A stretch of DNA of 33,451 nt from a bacterium. GTDB taxonomy: Bacteria > Planctomycetota > Planctomycetia > Kolteriales > Kolteriaceae. Positions 8,117 to 16,009 of this stretch are shown here, one piece after another (position 1 is the stretch's first letter; the number at the start of each line of letters is the position of its first letter). Both the position numbers and the translations under genes were made by a program. The stretch covers positions 1-33,451 of the forward strand of contig JAIEPU010000297.1 in assembly GCA_019748235.1 (NCBI GenBank), written 5' to 3'. The notes under the pieces were generated by a model. It was not told where the DNA came from and searched no databases. It saw only the letters and a program-made list of their open reading frames with translations.

Positions 8117-9134
8117 TGATTCTCTCCCCTCGGGACCGAGAGACGTAGGCAAAAAGAAGGTTGCCGTCTAAACCCTCTGAGAGGAAATGAACGCTCCCAT
8201 CGAGAAAAAGTGCGTTCGCTCCGCCTGGATGGAATGCATAAATACCTTGCCCATTGTTGCAGTTCACGTTGCAGGGACCGATTCCCGTGTACGCCCAATT
8301 TTCTCCGCCTGCTTCGTAGGAAAGAATCCAGGTACATCCTCGGCCGCTCCAGGGGGCCCACGATCTCGCTGACACGGGGTTGTTATCGACTCTCCGTCGA
8401 GCGTTCCATCGTTCGGTCGGTGATGCTCGTTCAACGAAAGTAAAAGTCCGAGAGGAACCGTCGGTCGAATCTTTGCGACGAGGAAATCGATACTTTATGT
8501 TGAAAAATCCTTGCGATTCCTCTGGCGCGGGGGATAGGGCGCTCACGGCCCAAATGTCATACATCATGGGGTCATTTGGGACAGCGACTGGATAGCCGAA
8601 ACTATACACAGCCGTGTAATCGGTGATTGCAGCTGTGCGCGTGGGTGCGTCGTTACTCGTCGGCTCCTTCGCTAATCCCATTTGTGTTCCTATTCCCGGC
8701 GAACTTGGGCAGCGAAAAATCGAAATGGGAGTATTGACCGCGGGCTGGTTACCGGGCGAAAACCATTCTTCTTCCCAGTTATAGAGATCGTAGACGTTCT
8801 TTTGTTCGAGATAGAGCAAAAGCTTCGTGAATGGACTTCCCCCGGTTCCTCCTAACGGAAGCCCTGTCTCAAACGATGCGTAAGGAGTGCCATAGGTGGC
8901 GCTGGGGAGATAGTCGTTGTCTTGTTCGAACAGATTAACAGCAGCGCCTAGTTGACGAAGATTGTTCTGACATGTCGCTCTTCTCGCCGATTCCAAAGCC
9001 ATTTGAATGGCGGGAAGAAGAATGGCGATCAATAAGCCGATGATGGCAATAACAACAAGCAACTCGACAAGCGTGAAGCCTGCCGAGTTGGCTCGTTGGC
9101 GAGCAACACTTCCTTTGGGTTCGCGGACTCGCAT
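8103..9134 (-). CDS. DUF1559 pilin-like protein with H-X9-DG C-terminus
   Basis: A 343-residue protein. Residues 17-45 are a type IV prepilin-like N-methylation motif: SAGFTLVELLVVIAIIGLL, with cleavage before Phe20 and Glu at +5. A DUF1559 body follows (ARRATCQNNLRQLGAAVNLF). The C-terminus bears HPGGANALFLDG, the H-X9-DG signature. These planctomycete families are exported by type II/IV pilus-like machinery, and many paralogues occur per genome. The specific role is unknown, but pseudopilin-like surface or secretion assembly is usual. It lies 43 bp downstream of the PEP-CTERM gene and overlaps the next small gene, so the four genes 9969-6804 read as one operon. Confidence 0.92.
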   Translation of the reverse strand: MRVREPKGSVARQRANSAGFTLVELLVVIAIIGLLIAILLPAIQMALESARRATCQNNLRQLGAAVNLFEQDNDYLPSATYGTPYASFETGLPLGGTGGSPFTKLLLYLEQKNVYDLYNWEEEWFSPGNQPAVNTPISIFRCPSSPGIGTQMGLAKEPTSNDAPTRTAAITDYTAVYSFGYPVAVPNDPMMYDIWAVSALSPAPEESQGFFNIKYRFPRRKDSTDGSSRTFTFVERASPTERWNARRRVDNNPVSARSWAPWSGRGCTWILSYEAGGENWAYTGIGPCNVNCNNGQGIYAFHPGGANALFLDGSVHFLSEGLDGNLLFAYVSRSRGERINAPE

Positions 9135-9177
9135 GGTATTGCCCTAATGGAAGCTGACTAAAGACCTTTTCGCTCGC

Positions 9178-9969
9178 TTAGCAGGGTTGCTTCTTTCGCA
9201 AGAGGCCAACCATCCCGACCAGAAGGCAGGTCGTCGCACTTAGAGCGAGCGTCGACGCCTCGGGGATCGCGGCGACCGTCAATTGAAAGTGACCAACATC
9301 AAATCCGGTCACGGTGCCACCGAAGAACCCGTTGGAGAATTCAGGCGAGATCAGTAGTTCGCCGTCAATCGTCAGCGTCTTTCCTGTTACCGTGGCAAAG
9401 ACATTCCCGATGTCGAACGAAGAGGCCGGGAAATCGAACAGATTGACGAGCACTAGTCCCGAGAAATCAGGATCGCCGTACACGGCGGCTCGATTGGCCT
9501 GATAGCGAAGGGCGAAATCGCCCGATACCAACGTCCCGAGAGGACTGCCGTAACGAATGACTCCGTCCAATGAAACTTGCTCTCCCCCCGCGATTCCAAA
9601 TCCCGATGGGCTCGAACTCGACCAACTCGCGAAAGGGTGAAGGGGATCGAAACCATTAAAGTCAAAGTCGAGCGTGCTGGCGGTTCGCTGTCGACCTGTC
9701 GGGTTGCTGATCGGCGCGAAATTAACGTTGAACGGGAGATCATCATCCGTCGGAGGCGAGTTCACCGCCGACAAAACTTGGCTTCGTGTGAAAGTGGCAG
9801 CTTCCGTTCCACCGAAGAATCGGCTGACCGATAAGGTCGTGGCACTCAAAAGGGCGCTCGGATCGATAGTGACAACCGCACTTCCACTCGTAATGGGTTC
9901 AGCCTGAACGATGCCTGTTAGAAACAACATCGACAGCGCGGCACATTTGAGACAGTTGAGAGTCTTCAT
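9178..9969 (-). CDS. PEP-CTERM sorting domain protein
   Basis: A 263-residue secreted protein. The signal peptide is MKTLNCLKCAALSMLFLTGIV (about 1-23). The body is rich in Gly, Ser and Thr with beta-strand patterns (SPLGTLVSGDFALRYQANRA, GKTLTIDGELLIS). The C-terminus IPEASTLALSATTCLLVGMV plus the basic tail RKK is a PEP-CTERM tripartite anchor: a PEP-like motif (here IPEAST), a transmembrane helix and a basic end. Such proteins are sorted by exosortase to the surface or exopolysaccharide matrix. No exosortase is in the window. ATG 9969 has AAAGGA about 8-10 nt upstream. It is probably the first gene of the run through DUF1559 to the DJ-1 gene. Confidence 0.85.
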   Translation of the reverse strand: MKTLNCLKCAALSMLFLTGIVQAEPITSGSAVVTIDPSALLSATTLSVSRFFGGTEAATFTRSQVLSAVNSPPTDDDLPFNVNFAPISNPTGRQRTASTLDFDFNGFDPLHPFASWSSSSPSGFGIAGGEQVSLDGVIRYGSPLGTLVSGDFALRYQANRAAVYGDPDFSGLVLVNLFDFPASSFDIGNVFATVTGKTLTIDGELLISPEFSNGFFGGTVTGFDVGHFQLTVAAIPEASTLALSATTCLLVGMVGLLRKKQPC

Positions 9970-10319
9970 GGTGAGAATTTCCTTTAGCGGCTAATGAATC
10001 TGCAATGAACTTGCGCAATAACACGGTGAGACGAGCGAACGTTCCGGATCGCTGTCGGTAGACGATGGATGGAAGAGTGACAGCCGGTGCCATTGCAATA
10101 GATGCCGTGGGAGCCCCCTCATCCGTTATCGTGCAGATAACACGTTTGAGGAGCGCGCTTCACCACACTAATGGTGAGGGGGCATCATAACGGACCATGC
10201 ATTCATGGCGCCTGTCATGTTCGACTCAGATCGGCCGAGGCGCAGCAGGACTATATCTCGTCGCGGACGCGAGAGAACTCCGTGCGGTTAGCAATCGATT
10301 GAGTCAATCGGATTGAAGA
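9970..10319. other. 350-bp intergenic region with nested inverted repeats
   Basis: No gene was seen. GCCCCCTCA (10113-10121) pairs with TGAGGGGGC (10175-10183) around a 53-nt loop that itself holds GTTATC-GTGCA-GATAAC (10125-10141). The region probably carries the promoter of the PEP-CTERM run and the terminator of the Cys-rich gene. No clear -35/-10 pair can be assigned. Confidence 0.35.
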
Positions 10320-10949
10320 TTAGATGGGCCATGGAACTGGGTCGTCCGGTTCGTCACCACGACTTTTGGCAGAGTCGGAGCCACGAATGAAATGGAAATG
10401 AAAGATATTGTCCGGAAATGGAATATGGATCGGGTCTGAAGGCATCATGAGGACGAATGTGAGCCAAGTACCGTCATCCCCATGGCAACGCCGGGCTTGC
10501 CAAAGAAGGAGAGTATCGTTCTCCGGCTTGGTGTCTTGCGACTGACAGCACTGATGTTGATTCGTCGTATCACACGAGTGGAGACAGCAACAACCTTGTT
10601 CGGGTGTTAGGACATTGGCCTCGCTAGGCTCCGCGATTGCAGAGGGCCGATTCGCTGAGGTTTCATCGTCGAGAACTAGGTTTGAAGGTTCTATTCCACG
10701 CTGTCGCGCCCATTCTCGGCGCTCTAATGCGGAAAAGCAGCAACACCCGTGTTTGCATTCAGTTGCCGACATACAACCGCAGGATCGATTTTGGCAGGGA
10801 AAAGGAACTGAACGATCTTTTTTGAGGCCGGTAGATAGGGGAACACCGAGGAATGGTACAAACAGCCAAGCGAGGACCACACCAGCAATCACGCGGGCGG
10901 CGATAGGGGGCCTTCGGTGCTTTTTTCTTTGCTTGGTCACTGAGCACAT
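10320..10949 (-). CDS. Cys-rich membrane-anchored conserved protein (putative metal-binding)
   Basis: About 209 residues. A basic N-terminus and one transmembrane segment (AARVIAGVVLAWLFVPFLG) are followed by PFPCQNRSCGCMSATECK and HGCCCFSALERREWA, a dense cluster of seven Cys ending in an Ala-Trp helix. A second cluster, GCCCLHSCDTTNQHQCC, lies about 40 residues on. The first cluster resembles a conserved planctomycete pattern (C-x5-C-x-C...C-x3-CCCF...W). The function is unknown; metal sequestration or sensing is possible. The tail contains HIPFPDNIFHFHF. The start is uncertain: TTG 10979, ATG 10949 and GTG 10940 are in frame, and the GTG has CAGGA about 8 nt upstream. It lies 2 kb from the metal importer on the opposite strand. 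Confidence 0.7.
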   Translation of the reverse strand: MCSVTKQRKKHRRPPIAARVIAGVVLAWLFVPFLGVPLSTGLKKDRSVPFPCQNRSCGCMSATECKHGCCCFSALERREWARQRGIEPSNLVLDDETSANRPSAIAEPSEANVLTPEQGCCCLHSCDTTNQHQCCQSQDTKPENDTLLLWQARRCHGDDGTWLTFVLMMPSDPIHIPFPDNIFHFHFIRGSDSAKSRGDEPDDPVPWPI

Positions 10950-11110
10950 CCTGGATGGATGCGCGCTCCTCAAGGTCAAATACTAGTCGACACCTTAGTC
11001 TGTTTCAAAGGTGCGACAAAAAGGGTAATCAATGACCCAGAAATGAGTTCAGCTGCATTCTCTGCTTGCAGACAACATGCTGACTGATGTCGATCGTCTC
11101 GGCGAGGAAG

Positions 11111-11332
11111 TTAGCGATCGTTGAACACACTCGCGACATTCGCGAAACCGGATGACAAGTTCACGGTCGATCCAGGCTCAAGTATCCGAACATCATCGGT
11201 CGTGCCGGGTAGGGCATCGGTGGACCAGTTGAGCGCGTCTTGCCAGTTGGTGGTTCCTGCAACCCCGTCCCAAAGAACAACGGCGGAGACGGTCCTATCC
11301 TCCAGCGATTCTAGGTTTGCGAGCAAAGTCAT
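11111..11332 (-). pseudogene. Truncated LEPR-XLL-type surface protein remnant
   Basis: A 73-codon frame begins LLANLESLEDRTVSAVVLWD. ESLEDR matches the LEPR-XLL motif that opens very large secreted planctomycete proteins. The following GTTNWQDALNWSTDALPGT is the usual start of their repeat body. Upstream in-frame codons add basic residues (KRRLTSRKR), as in intact family members. The frame stops after VFNDR with no continuation, so this is most likely the 5' stub of a degraded gene. A short functional peptide is unlikely. Confidence 0.5.
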
Positions 11333-11536
11333 CCGTTTTCGTGAGGTCAGTCGCCTTTTGGAGGGGACTCGTAAGGGAAGTTCAAATCAGATTACTCCTC
11401 TATCAACTTACGGTGCTGTGTCTCCCGTTTATTCTGTTGCCTTCGCGATGCCTTTGTTTTCCACTTCTCGCCCACCGCTCGGTCCCTCGCATCGATTGCC
11501 TATCGACAAGTGCAAGGTTTGGTCCAAGAAATGAAG

Positions 11537-11577
11537 AACGCCGCATTTCCTGGTTTTTTATCAGGAAACACGGCGTT
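11537..11577 (-). terminator. Strong hairpin terminator downstream of tRNA-Arg
   Basis: AACGCCG (11537-11543) and TTTCCTG (11546-11552) pair with CAGGAAA (11562-11568) and CGGCGTT (11571-11577), leaving a 2x2 internal loop and a 9-nt terminal loop. It lies 8 nt past the 3' end of the minus-strand tRNA. On that strand it is followed by a pyrimidine-rich run (CTTCATTTCTT), consistent with intrinsic termination. Confidence 0.75.
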
Positions 11578-11585
11578 TTGCGTCA

Positions 11586-11659
11586 TACCCCCGGTGTGAC
11601 TCGAACACACAACCTACGGATTAGAAATCCGTTGCTCTATCCGGTTGAGCTACGGGGGC
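11586..11659 (-). tRNA. tRNA-Arg (anticodon TCT)
   Basis: The minus strand folds into a complete 74-nt cloverleaf. Acceptor stem GCCCCCG/CGGGGGT has one G-U pair at 1-72. The D arm is GCTC...GAGC. The anticodon stem ACGGA/TCCGT carries loop TTTCTAA with anticodon TCT, reading AGA/AGG. A 5-nt variable loop is followed by T arm GTGTG-TTCGAGT-CACAC. The discriminator is A, and CCA is not encoded. A strong hairpin follows 8 nt downstream. Confidence 0.95.
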
Positions 11660-12812
11660 TTAAAGGACCGATGGCGGTGCCTCGTTGTGGCTGGCTCGTT
11701 TTAGCGAACTCGATAACTCGTGCAATCCCGCACCACTCCAGAAGTGACTTCACTACTTTCGCATTGGTGGGAGCTGCCATCGCTGTTATGAACGAAGACA
11801 CGCATGCGATAAAGCTAGTTCAAATGAACGGGAAGATCTCGAACAATCGAAGTCTCGCCTCGTTCCATTCGTTGCGATTCACCGGTAGCTCGCTCTTCCC
11901 CTGATTAGTCCTGAGTAGGTTCGTAATTTCCCTAATAGCACTCCCGATCATTCCGCTTACACCCCGTCTTCGATACGACGAGGAATGGCACGCCATCCAA
12001 AGAACGGAAGTGCAAGGAACTTCGTCACAAACCATGTCAAAATGGGGAAAGAAAGGTATGTCATTCGGGATAGATCCGTCCTGATTTGCAATTAAAGGAA
12101 CGCTGCTCCGAGATCTCTCGTGGATGCCACAATTCCTGAAAAAACACTGGGAAATCGCTGTGTTCAGGAATCGATATTGGCGGGCTTTTCGAGACTATTT
12201 TGGTCATTAAAGGGATGGGGGGTATGCCTAAATCTTGTTTGACAACTGGCCATAGATGCCGATAACTTCAACTTGTTCGCCACGCACCGCGAACGAATTA
12301 CGCACGTCTTGTTCGTTGTTTTTGGGGCCGTATCGCACGGTCTGTTTTCGGGGGACTCTCCATGTCTTTGGAGTTCTTTTTTGTCGCGGCCTTCTTCGCC
12401 GCTGTTCTCGGTTATCCGATCGTTTGCGCACTCAGTTGTGTCACTGCTCATTCCGATCGTTCGTCCGTTCCGTCGGCGACAGTGGCCGCTCGCGCATTCG
12501 ATGAATACACGGTTTGCTAGGTTTTTTCCTCGGTTTGGGGCGATTCTCCGCATCGTCAAATGCCTCGGAGCCAGCATTCATTCGTTGGGTCGATTCTGCG
12601 CCGACAGCGGAGGATCGGTTCTTTCTGATCTCAATAACATTCCGATCGCCTTGAGCCATATGTTCCATGGCTCTTCCTCGTTTAAGCCATCAATCATCTC
12701 CTGCGTTCCCAAAAACTGTCATGAACTCTTCCAAGGTAGACACTCCATTCGTTCGTGCTTCACCCAAACCAATCTCATTTGAGTCGGCTTGATCTTTGTG
12801 ATTTTGCTTGGC
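11660..12812. other. 1.15-kb stretch without a convincing gene; probable decayed DNA
   Basis: No intact gene is supported. Minus-strand traces suggest a broken coding sequence. ATG 12668 has AGGAAG 5 nt upstream and opens 75 codons. The same frame is cut by stops near 12441 and 12435 and then continues for about 68 codons to 12228. The last 35 or so codons (VRYGPKNNEQDV..., GEQVEVIGIYGQL) look protein-like in codon choice. A hairpin at 12132-12171 follows, like a terminator. No family is recognised. Overlapping plus-strand frames look like antisense shadows. Confidence 0.3.
12132..12171. terminator. Terminator-like inverted repeat after the decayed minus-strand frame
   Basis: ATTCCTGAA (12132-12140) and TTCAGGAAT (12163-12171) are exact 9-bp arms with a 22-nt spacer that offers a few more pairs. 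It lies about 57 nt beyond the last stop of the broken minus-strand frame ending at 12228. Confidence 0.4.
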
Positions 12813-12840
12813 TCAAAAATTATTTTGAATAACCAAAATA
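12813..12840. promoter_or_regulatory. Operator-like palindrome array upstream of the metal importer operon
   Basis: Two overlapping inverted repeats share a central half-site: TCAAAA-ATTA-TTTTGA (12813-12828) and TATTTTG-AATAAC-CAAAATA (12821-12840). Together they give three CAAAA-type half-sites. The 20-bp 7-6-7 element has the length of DtxR/MntR-class operators, though its sequence is not a known consensus. It lies 130 bp before the troA-like start, the only transcription unit it faces. Metal-responsive control is inferred. Confidence 0.45.
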
Positions 12841-12970
12841 GTGAGGTGGACGGCGCATAGGTCATGCGGCAAGTTTGCCCGCTCATTGTTTTTCCGGAAA
12901 TCCTCTACGATCACCAAGCGGACTTTACAGAGATCGACGTGCATCGAGAGACCAGGCGGTGAGGAATCGA

Positions 12971-13930
12971 ATGCCGGATATGAGGCACTTGGTGATATGG
13001 GGAAGACTCGTTTGCGTTCTGCCATTTTTATTCGTCGTCAGTAGTTGCAGCGAGTCGCCGGTGGCTCCTTCACTTGCCAGTCTGCATTTCATGGGGAAAT
13101 ACCCGATCAAGATCGTCGTGACCACAGGAATGGTCGGCGATATTGTTCGGAATGTGGGAGGGGATAAGGTCGAAGTCTTCCAATTGATGGGAGAGGGAGT
13201 CGACCCGCATCTCTATAAGGCGTCACCCGGTGATATCAAGAGACTCGATGAGTCGGACTTCATTGTCTTTTCCGGACTGCATCTCGAGGGGAAACTCGCC
13301 GAAACACTGGAGCGACTTAGCCGACGAAAACCTACCTATGCGGTTGCTGACACCGTGGACAAGTCGAAGCTGTTGGCCGATCCCGATGGCATCGTCGATC
13401 CGCATATTTGGTTTGATGTCCAGCTCTGGAGATCCGGCGTGAAGGGTATTGCGGATGCACTCGGCCGCTTTGATCGCAAGAACTCGGACTATTACTTAGC
13501 GAATGCTGCAAAGTATGAGGCTGAACTCGACGAACTCCATCAAGAGGTGGCGGAGCGGTTGAAACAGATTCCAGAGAGCCAGCGGGTCATGATTACCGCG
13601 CATGACGCGTTCGGATACTTCGCTCGTGCCTACGGGCTCAAGGTCCGGTCCATTCAGGGAATCAGCACCGATGCCGAGGCGGGGCTTCGAGAGATCAATG
13701 ATCTGGTGGACTATATCTGTCAGAACAAGATCAAGGCGGTGTTCGTGGAAAACACCGTGAGTGAGCGGAACGTGAAATCATTGATTGAGGGATGCCTGGC
13801 GAAAGGGCATAACGTCATCATCGGAGGAGAACTTTACTCTGATGGGATGGGAAAGACTGGTTCTCCAGAAGGAAACTATATGGGCATGGTGCGTCACAAT
13901 GTTGACGTGCTGGTGAGTTCATTGAAGTAA
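12971..13930 (+). CDS. troA: TroA-like metal-binding lipoprotein of Mn/Zn ABC importer
   Basis: A 319-residue cluster A-I substrate-binding protein. The N-terminus has lipobox VSSC (Cys26), so it is a membrane-anchored lipoprotein. The four expected metal ligands are visible: His80 (GVDPHLY), His145 (DPHIWFD), His211 ([14 protein letters not shown]) and Asp291 (YSDGMG). Their spacing equals that of the Treponema TroA set (His68, His133, His199, Asp279), and the third ligand is His rather than the Glu of Mn-specific PsaA. There is no His-rich ZnuA loop. Mn2+ or Zn2+ uptake is therefore likely; selectivity is not decided. ATG 12971 follows GTGAGGA by 5 nt; a longer frame from 12875 lacks support. 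It is first of four genes reading to 17290. Confidence 0.9.
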   Translation: MPDMRHLVIWGRLVCVLPFLFVVSSCSESPVAPSLASLHFMGKYPIKIVVTTGMVGDIVRNVGGDKVEVFQLMGEGVDPHLYKASPGDIKRLDESDFIVFSGLHLEGKLAETLERLSRRKPTYAVADTVDKSKLLADPDGIVDPHIWFDVQLWRSGVKGIADALGRFDRKNSDYYLANAAKYEAELDELHQEVAERLKQIPESQRVMITAHDAFGYFARAYGLKVRSIQGISTDAEAGLREINDLVDYICQNKIKAVFVENTVSERNVKSLIEGCLAKGHNVIIGGELYSDGMGKTGSPEGNYMGMVRHNVDVLVSSLK

Positions 13931-13971
13931 GGGTTTTCGCTGAGACCGTCGAACGAAACGGGAGAAAGAGA

Positions 13972-14757
13972 TTGGACCGAGCGCCGCACCAAAATCGACC
14001 CGCGGTCATCGACATCCATGACGTTACGGTCGCGTACCATCGTAAACCGGTGCTATGGGACATCGATCTCGCGATTGCCGAGCCTAGCTTAGTGGCCGTT
14101 CTCGGTCCCAACGGAGCGGGAAAAAGTACCTTGGTAAAGGCTGTTCTCGGACTCGTTCCGCTCGTCAGTGGCGAAGTGAAAGTACTCGGCGAACGGATTT
14201 CTCGCGAGCGCAAGCTGATTGGTTATGTGCCGCAGCGGGAGAGTGTCGATTGGGATTTCCCTGTAACCGTCCTTGATGTTGTGCTGATGGGAACGTACGG
14301 TCGCCTCGGTTGGTTTCGTCGGCCGGGCAAATCTGAACGTCAGTCCGCGATGGAGTGTCTCGAACGAGTGGGTCTCGCACCGCTCGCCCATCAACAGATA
14401 GGACAGCTTTCTGGAGGACAACAGCAGCGGGCGTTTCTAGCGCGAGCCCTTGCACAAGACGCCGTTCTTTACTTCATGGATGAGCCGATGGCGGGAGTTG
14501 ACGCCGCGACTGAGCGTGTCATCTTCGGGCTACTTCGAGAACTCCATTCCCTCGGCAAAACGGTGGTCGTTGTGCATCACGATCTTCGAACGGTTCCTAC
14601 CTACTTTGATGATGTCATTCTTCTCAATCGGCGGTTGGTCGCCTACGGCAAGGTGGAAACGACCTTCACGACCGAGAATCTTCGCAAGACATACGGCGGT
14701 CAATTGGCAGCTCTCGAGATCGCGGCAGAGGCGGTCCAGGCATCGGCGAGGGAATGA
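13972..14757 (+). CDS. troB: ABC ATPase of TroABCD-type metal importer
   Basis: A 261-residue ABC ATPase. Walker A is GPNGAGKST (45-53), the Q-loop is YVPQRE (about 88), the signature is LSGGQQQR (146-153), Walker B is VLYFMDEP and the H-loop His lies in [21 protein letters not shown] is characteristic of Mn/Zn/Fe importer ATPases (MntB/TroB/ZnuC group). It powers uptake with the two permeases that follow. The initiator is TTG at 13972, supported by GGGAGA 6 nt upstream; no better ATG exists before the Walker A region. It lies 41 bp after troA and 3 bp before the first permease gene. Confidence 0.92.
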   Translation: MDRAPHQNRPAVIDIHDVTVAYHRKPVLWDIDLAIAEPSLVAVLGPNGAGKSTLVKAVLGLVPLVSGEVKVLGERISRERKLIGYVPQRESVDWDFPVTVLDVVLMGTYGRLGWFRRPGKSERQSAMECLERVGLAPLAHQQIGQLSGGQQQRAFLARALAQDAVLYFMDEPMAGVDAATERVIFGLLRELHSLGKTVVVVHHDLRTVPTYFDDVILLNRRLVAYGKVETTFTTENLRKTYGGQLAALEIAAEAVQASARE

Positions 14758-14760
14758 CCG

Positions 14761-15993
14761 ATGCTCGACTACAATACCGCGGTGGTTCTAGTCGGTGTGA
14801 CCGCTTTGGCGGTTACATCGGGCGTGGTTGGAACGTTTCTTGTTCTTCGCCGGCGCGCGCTCGCGGGTGATGCGCTCGCTCATGCTTCGCTCCCTGGACT
14901 GGTGGGAGCGTTTCTACTTTTCGAACGGCGCGATCTTTACCTACTGCTTAGTGGAGCACTCATCTCCGCGCTTCTCGGAATCGCAGTCATTGCCGCGCTT
15001 CGTCGCTATACCCGCATCAAGGAAGATGCGGCTATCGGCATCGTTCTCTCGGTATTCTTCGGTGCGGGAATTGTTCTCAGTCGATTGGCGCAGAACAGAA
15101 CGACGGCAGGGAGTAAAGCTGGGCTCGATTCATTTCTGCTCGGCAAGACGGCCGGGATGATTTATCAGGATGCACTCATCATCGTCATTTTATCGTTAGT
15201 GACGCTGGGAATCGTTTTCGTCCTTTTCAAGGAATTGAAGTTAGTCACGTTCGATCCGGGATTCGCGATCGCACAAGGTTGGCCCACCTTGGGGCTGGAC
15301 TTGATGATTCTATCCCTCGTCGCCGTGAATGTGATGATTGGATTGCCCGCGGTCGGCGTCGTTCTGGTGGCCGCTCTTCTCATTCTCCCGGCTGTGTCGG
15401 CCCGATTTTGGACCGAAAGGCTCGACACGATGATCTTACTCGCTGCTGGATTTGGAGCGATCATCGGCATCACGGGGACGTTTCTCAGTGCCTCCTTTGA
15501 TCGATTCCCGGCAGGACCTGTGATCATACTCACCGGGTCATTCGTCCTGGGCATTTCGATGCTTGCCGCTCCCCGTCGAGGTCTCGTCGTCCAAGTCATT
15601 CGCGATTACAGATTCCGAAAAGAGATCGAATGCCGAGCGTTGCTCGAAGAGATCTATGAGTTCGCCGAGCAAAGGTCGTGGCCGACGAAAGAACAAGTCC
15701 TTCATCGATCAGGGGAACGGGCTGCTCTTCGCCGACTCATTCACCAAGGTCTGGTACGTGAGATGGGGAATGATCACCTCGAGTTGACCACTCCGGGAAT
15801 GAGACGTGCGGAGTCGGTCGTACTTGGTAGCCGGCTTTGGAAGATGTTTCTGGACACGCATCCCGACCTTGCGGGATCACTTGTTGATCTATCTCATGAA
15901 TCCGTCGATGAAATTTTGCCGCCTGATACTGTGAGAGAGTTGAACGAACTGGTTCGACTTCAAGGTCGATGGCCGTCATTGAGTGCTCGTTGA
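14761..15993 (+). CDS. troC: Metal ABC permease fused to DtxR/MntR-like domain (His ligands lost)
   Basis: A 410-residue protein. Residues 1-280 form an ABC-3 family permease with about eight membrane helices and the family motif GDALAHASLPG (36-46). Residues about 285-410 form a cytosolic domain with the DtxR/MntR pattern: helix ALLEEIYEF, a winged-helix region (PTKEQVLHRSGERAALRRLI), HLELTTPG, and dimerisation helices SRLWKMFLDTHPDL...HESVDEIL. Aligned without gaps to MntR, Glu296 matches Glu11, Ala293 replaces Asp8, Ser357 replaces His77, Glu380 matches Glu99, Asp383 replaces Glu102 and Glu384 replaces His103. All histidines are therefore gone. The domain could be structural, or could sense a different ion. 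ATG 14761 follows the ATPase stop by 3 bp. Confidence 0.88.
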   Translation: MLDYNTAVVLVGVTALAVTSGVVGTFLVLRRRALAGDALAHASLPGLVGAFLLFERRDLYLLLSGALISALLGIAVIAALRRYTRIKEDAAIGIVLSVFFGAGIVLSRLAQNRTTAGSKAGLDSFLLGKTAGMIYQDALIIVILSLVTLGIVFVLFKELKLVTFDPGFAIAQGWPTLGLDLMILSLVAVNVMIGLPAVGVVLVAALLILPAVSARFWTERLDTMILLAAGFGAIIGITGTFLSASFDRFPAGPVIILTGSFVLGISMLAAPRRGLVVQVIRDYRFRKEIECRALLEEIYEFAEQRSWPTKEQVLHRSGERAALRRLIHQGLVREMGNDHLELTTPGMRRAESVVLGSRLWKMFLDTHPDLAGSLVDLSHESVDEILPPDTVRELNELVRLQGRWPSLSAR

Positions 15994-15996
15994 AGT

Positions 15997-16003
15997 GGGA
16001 GGG
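15997..16003 (+). promoter_or_regulatory. SD sequence selecting TTG start of the second permease
   Basis: GGGAGGG lies 6 nt before TTG 16010. The in-frame GTG codons at 15983 and 15995 have no comparable SD. Confidence 0.55.
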
Positions 16004-16009
16004 CCAGGA

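Noticed and set aside
11586..11659. tRNA-Arg as an active phage or island attachment site
   Set aside because: No integrase gene and no visible direct repeat of the tRNA 3' end in the window; only decay nearby.
11317..11904. Plus-strand 195-codon open frame
   Set aside because: It runs straight through the antisense of tRNA-Arg and its terminator, so it cannot be a normal gene.
12273..12782. Plus-strand 169-codon open frame in the gap between tRNA-Arg and the metal importer
   Set aside because: Composition is Ser/Phe/Arg-rich with no domain and no SD, and it is antisense to a minus-strand frame that looks more protein-like. Likely a shadow.
12841..12970. Manganese (yybP-ykoY) riboswitch in the leader of the metal importer
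   Set aside because: The 130-nt leader lacks the conserved loop sequences of that class, and only small imperfect stems are seen.
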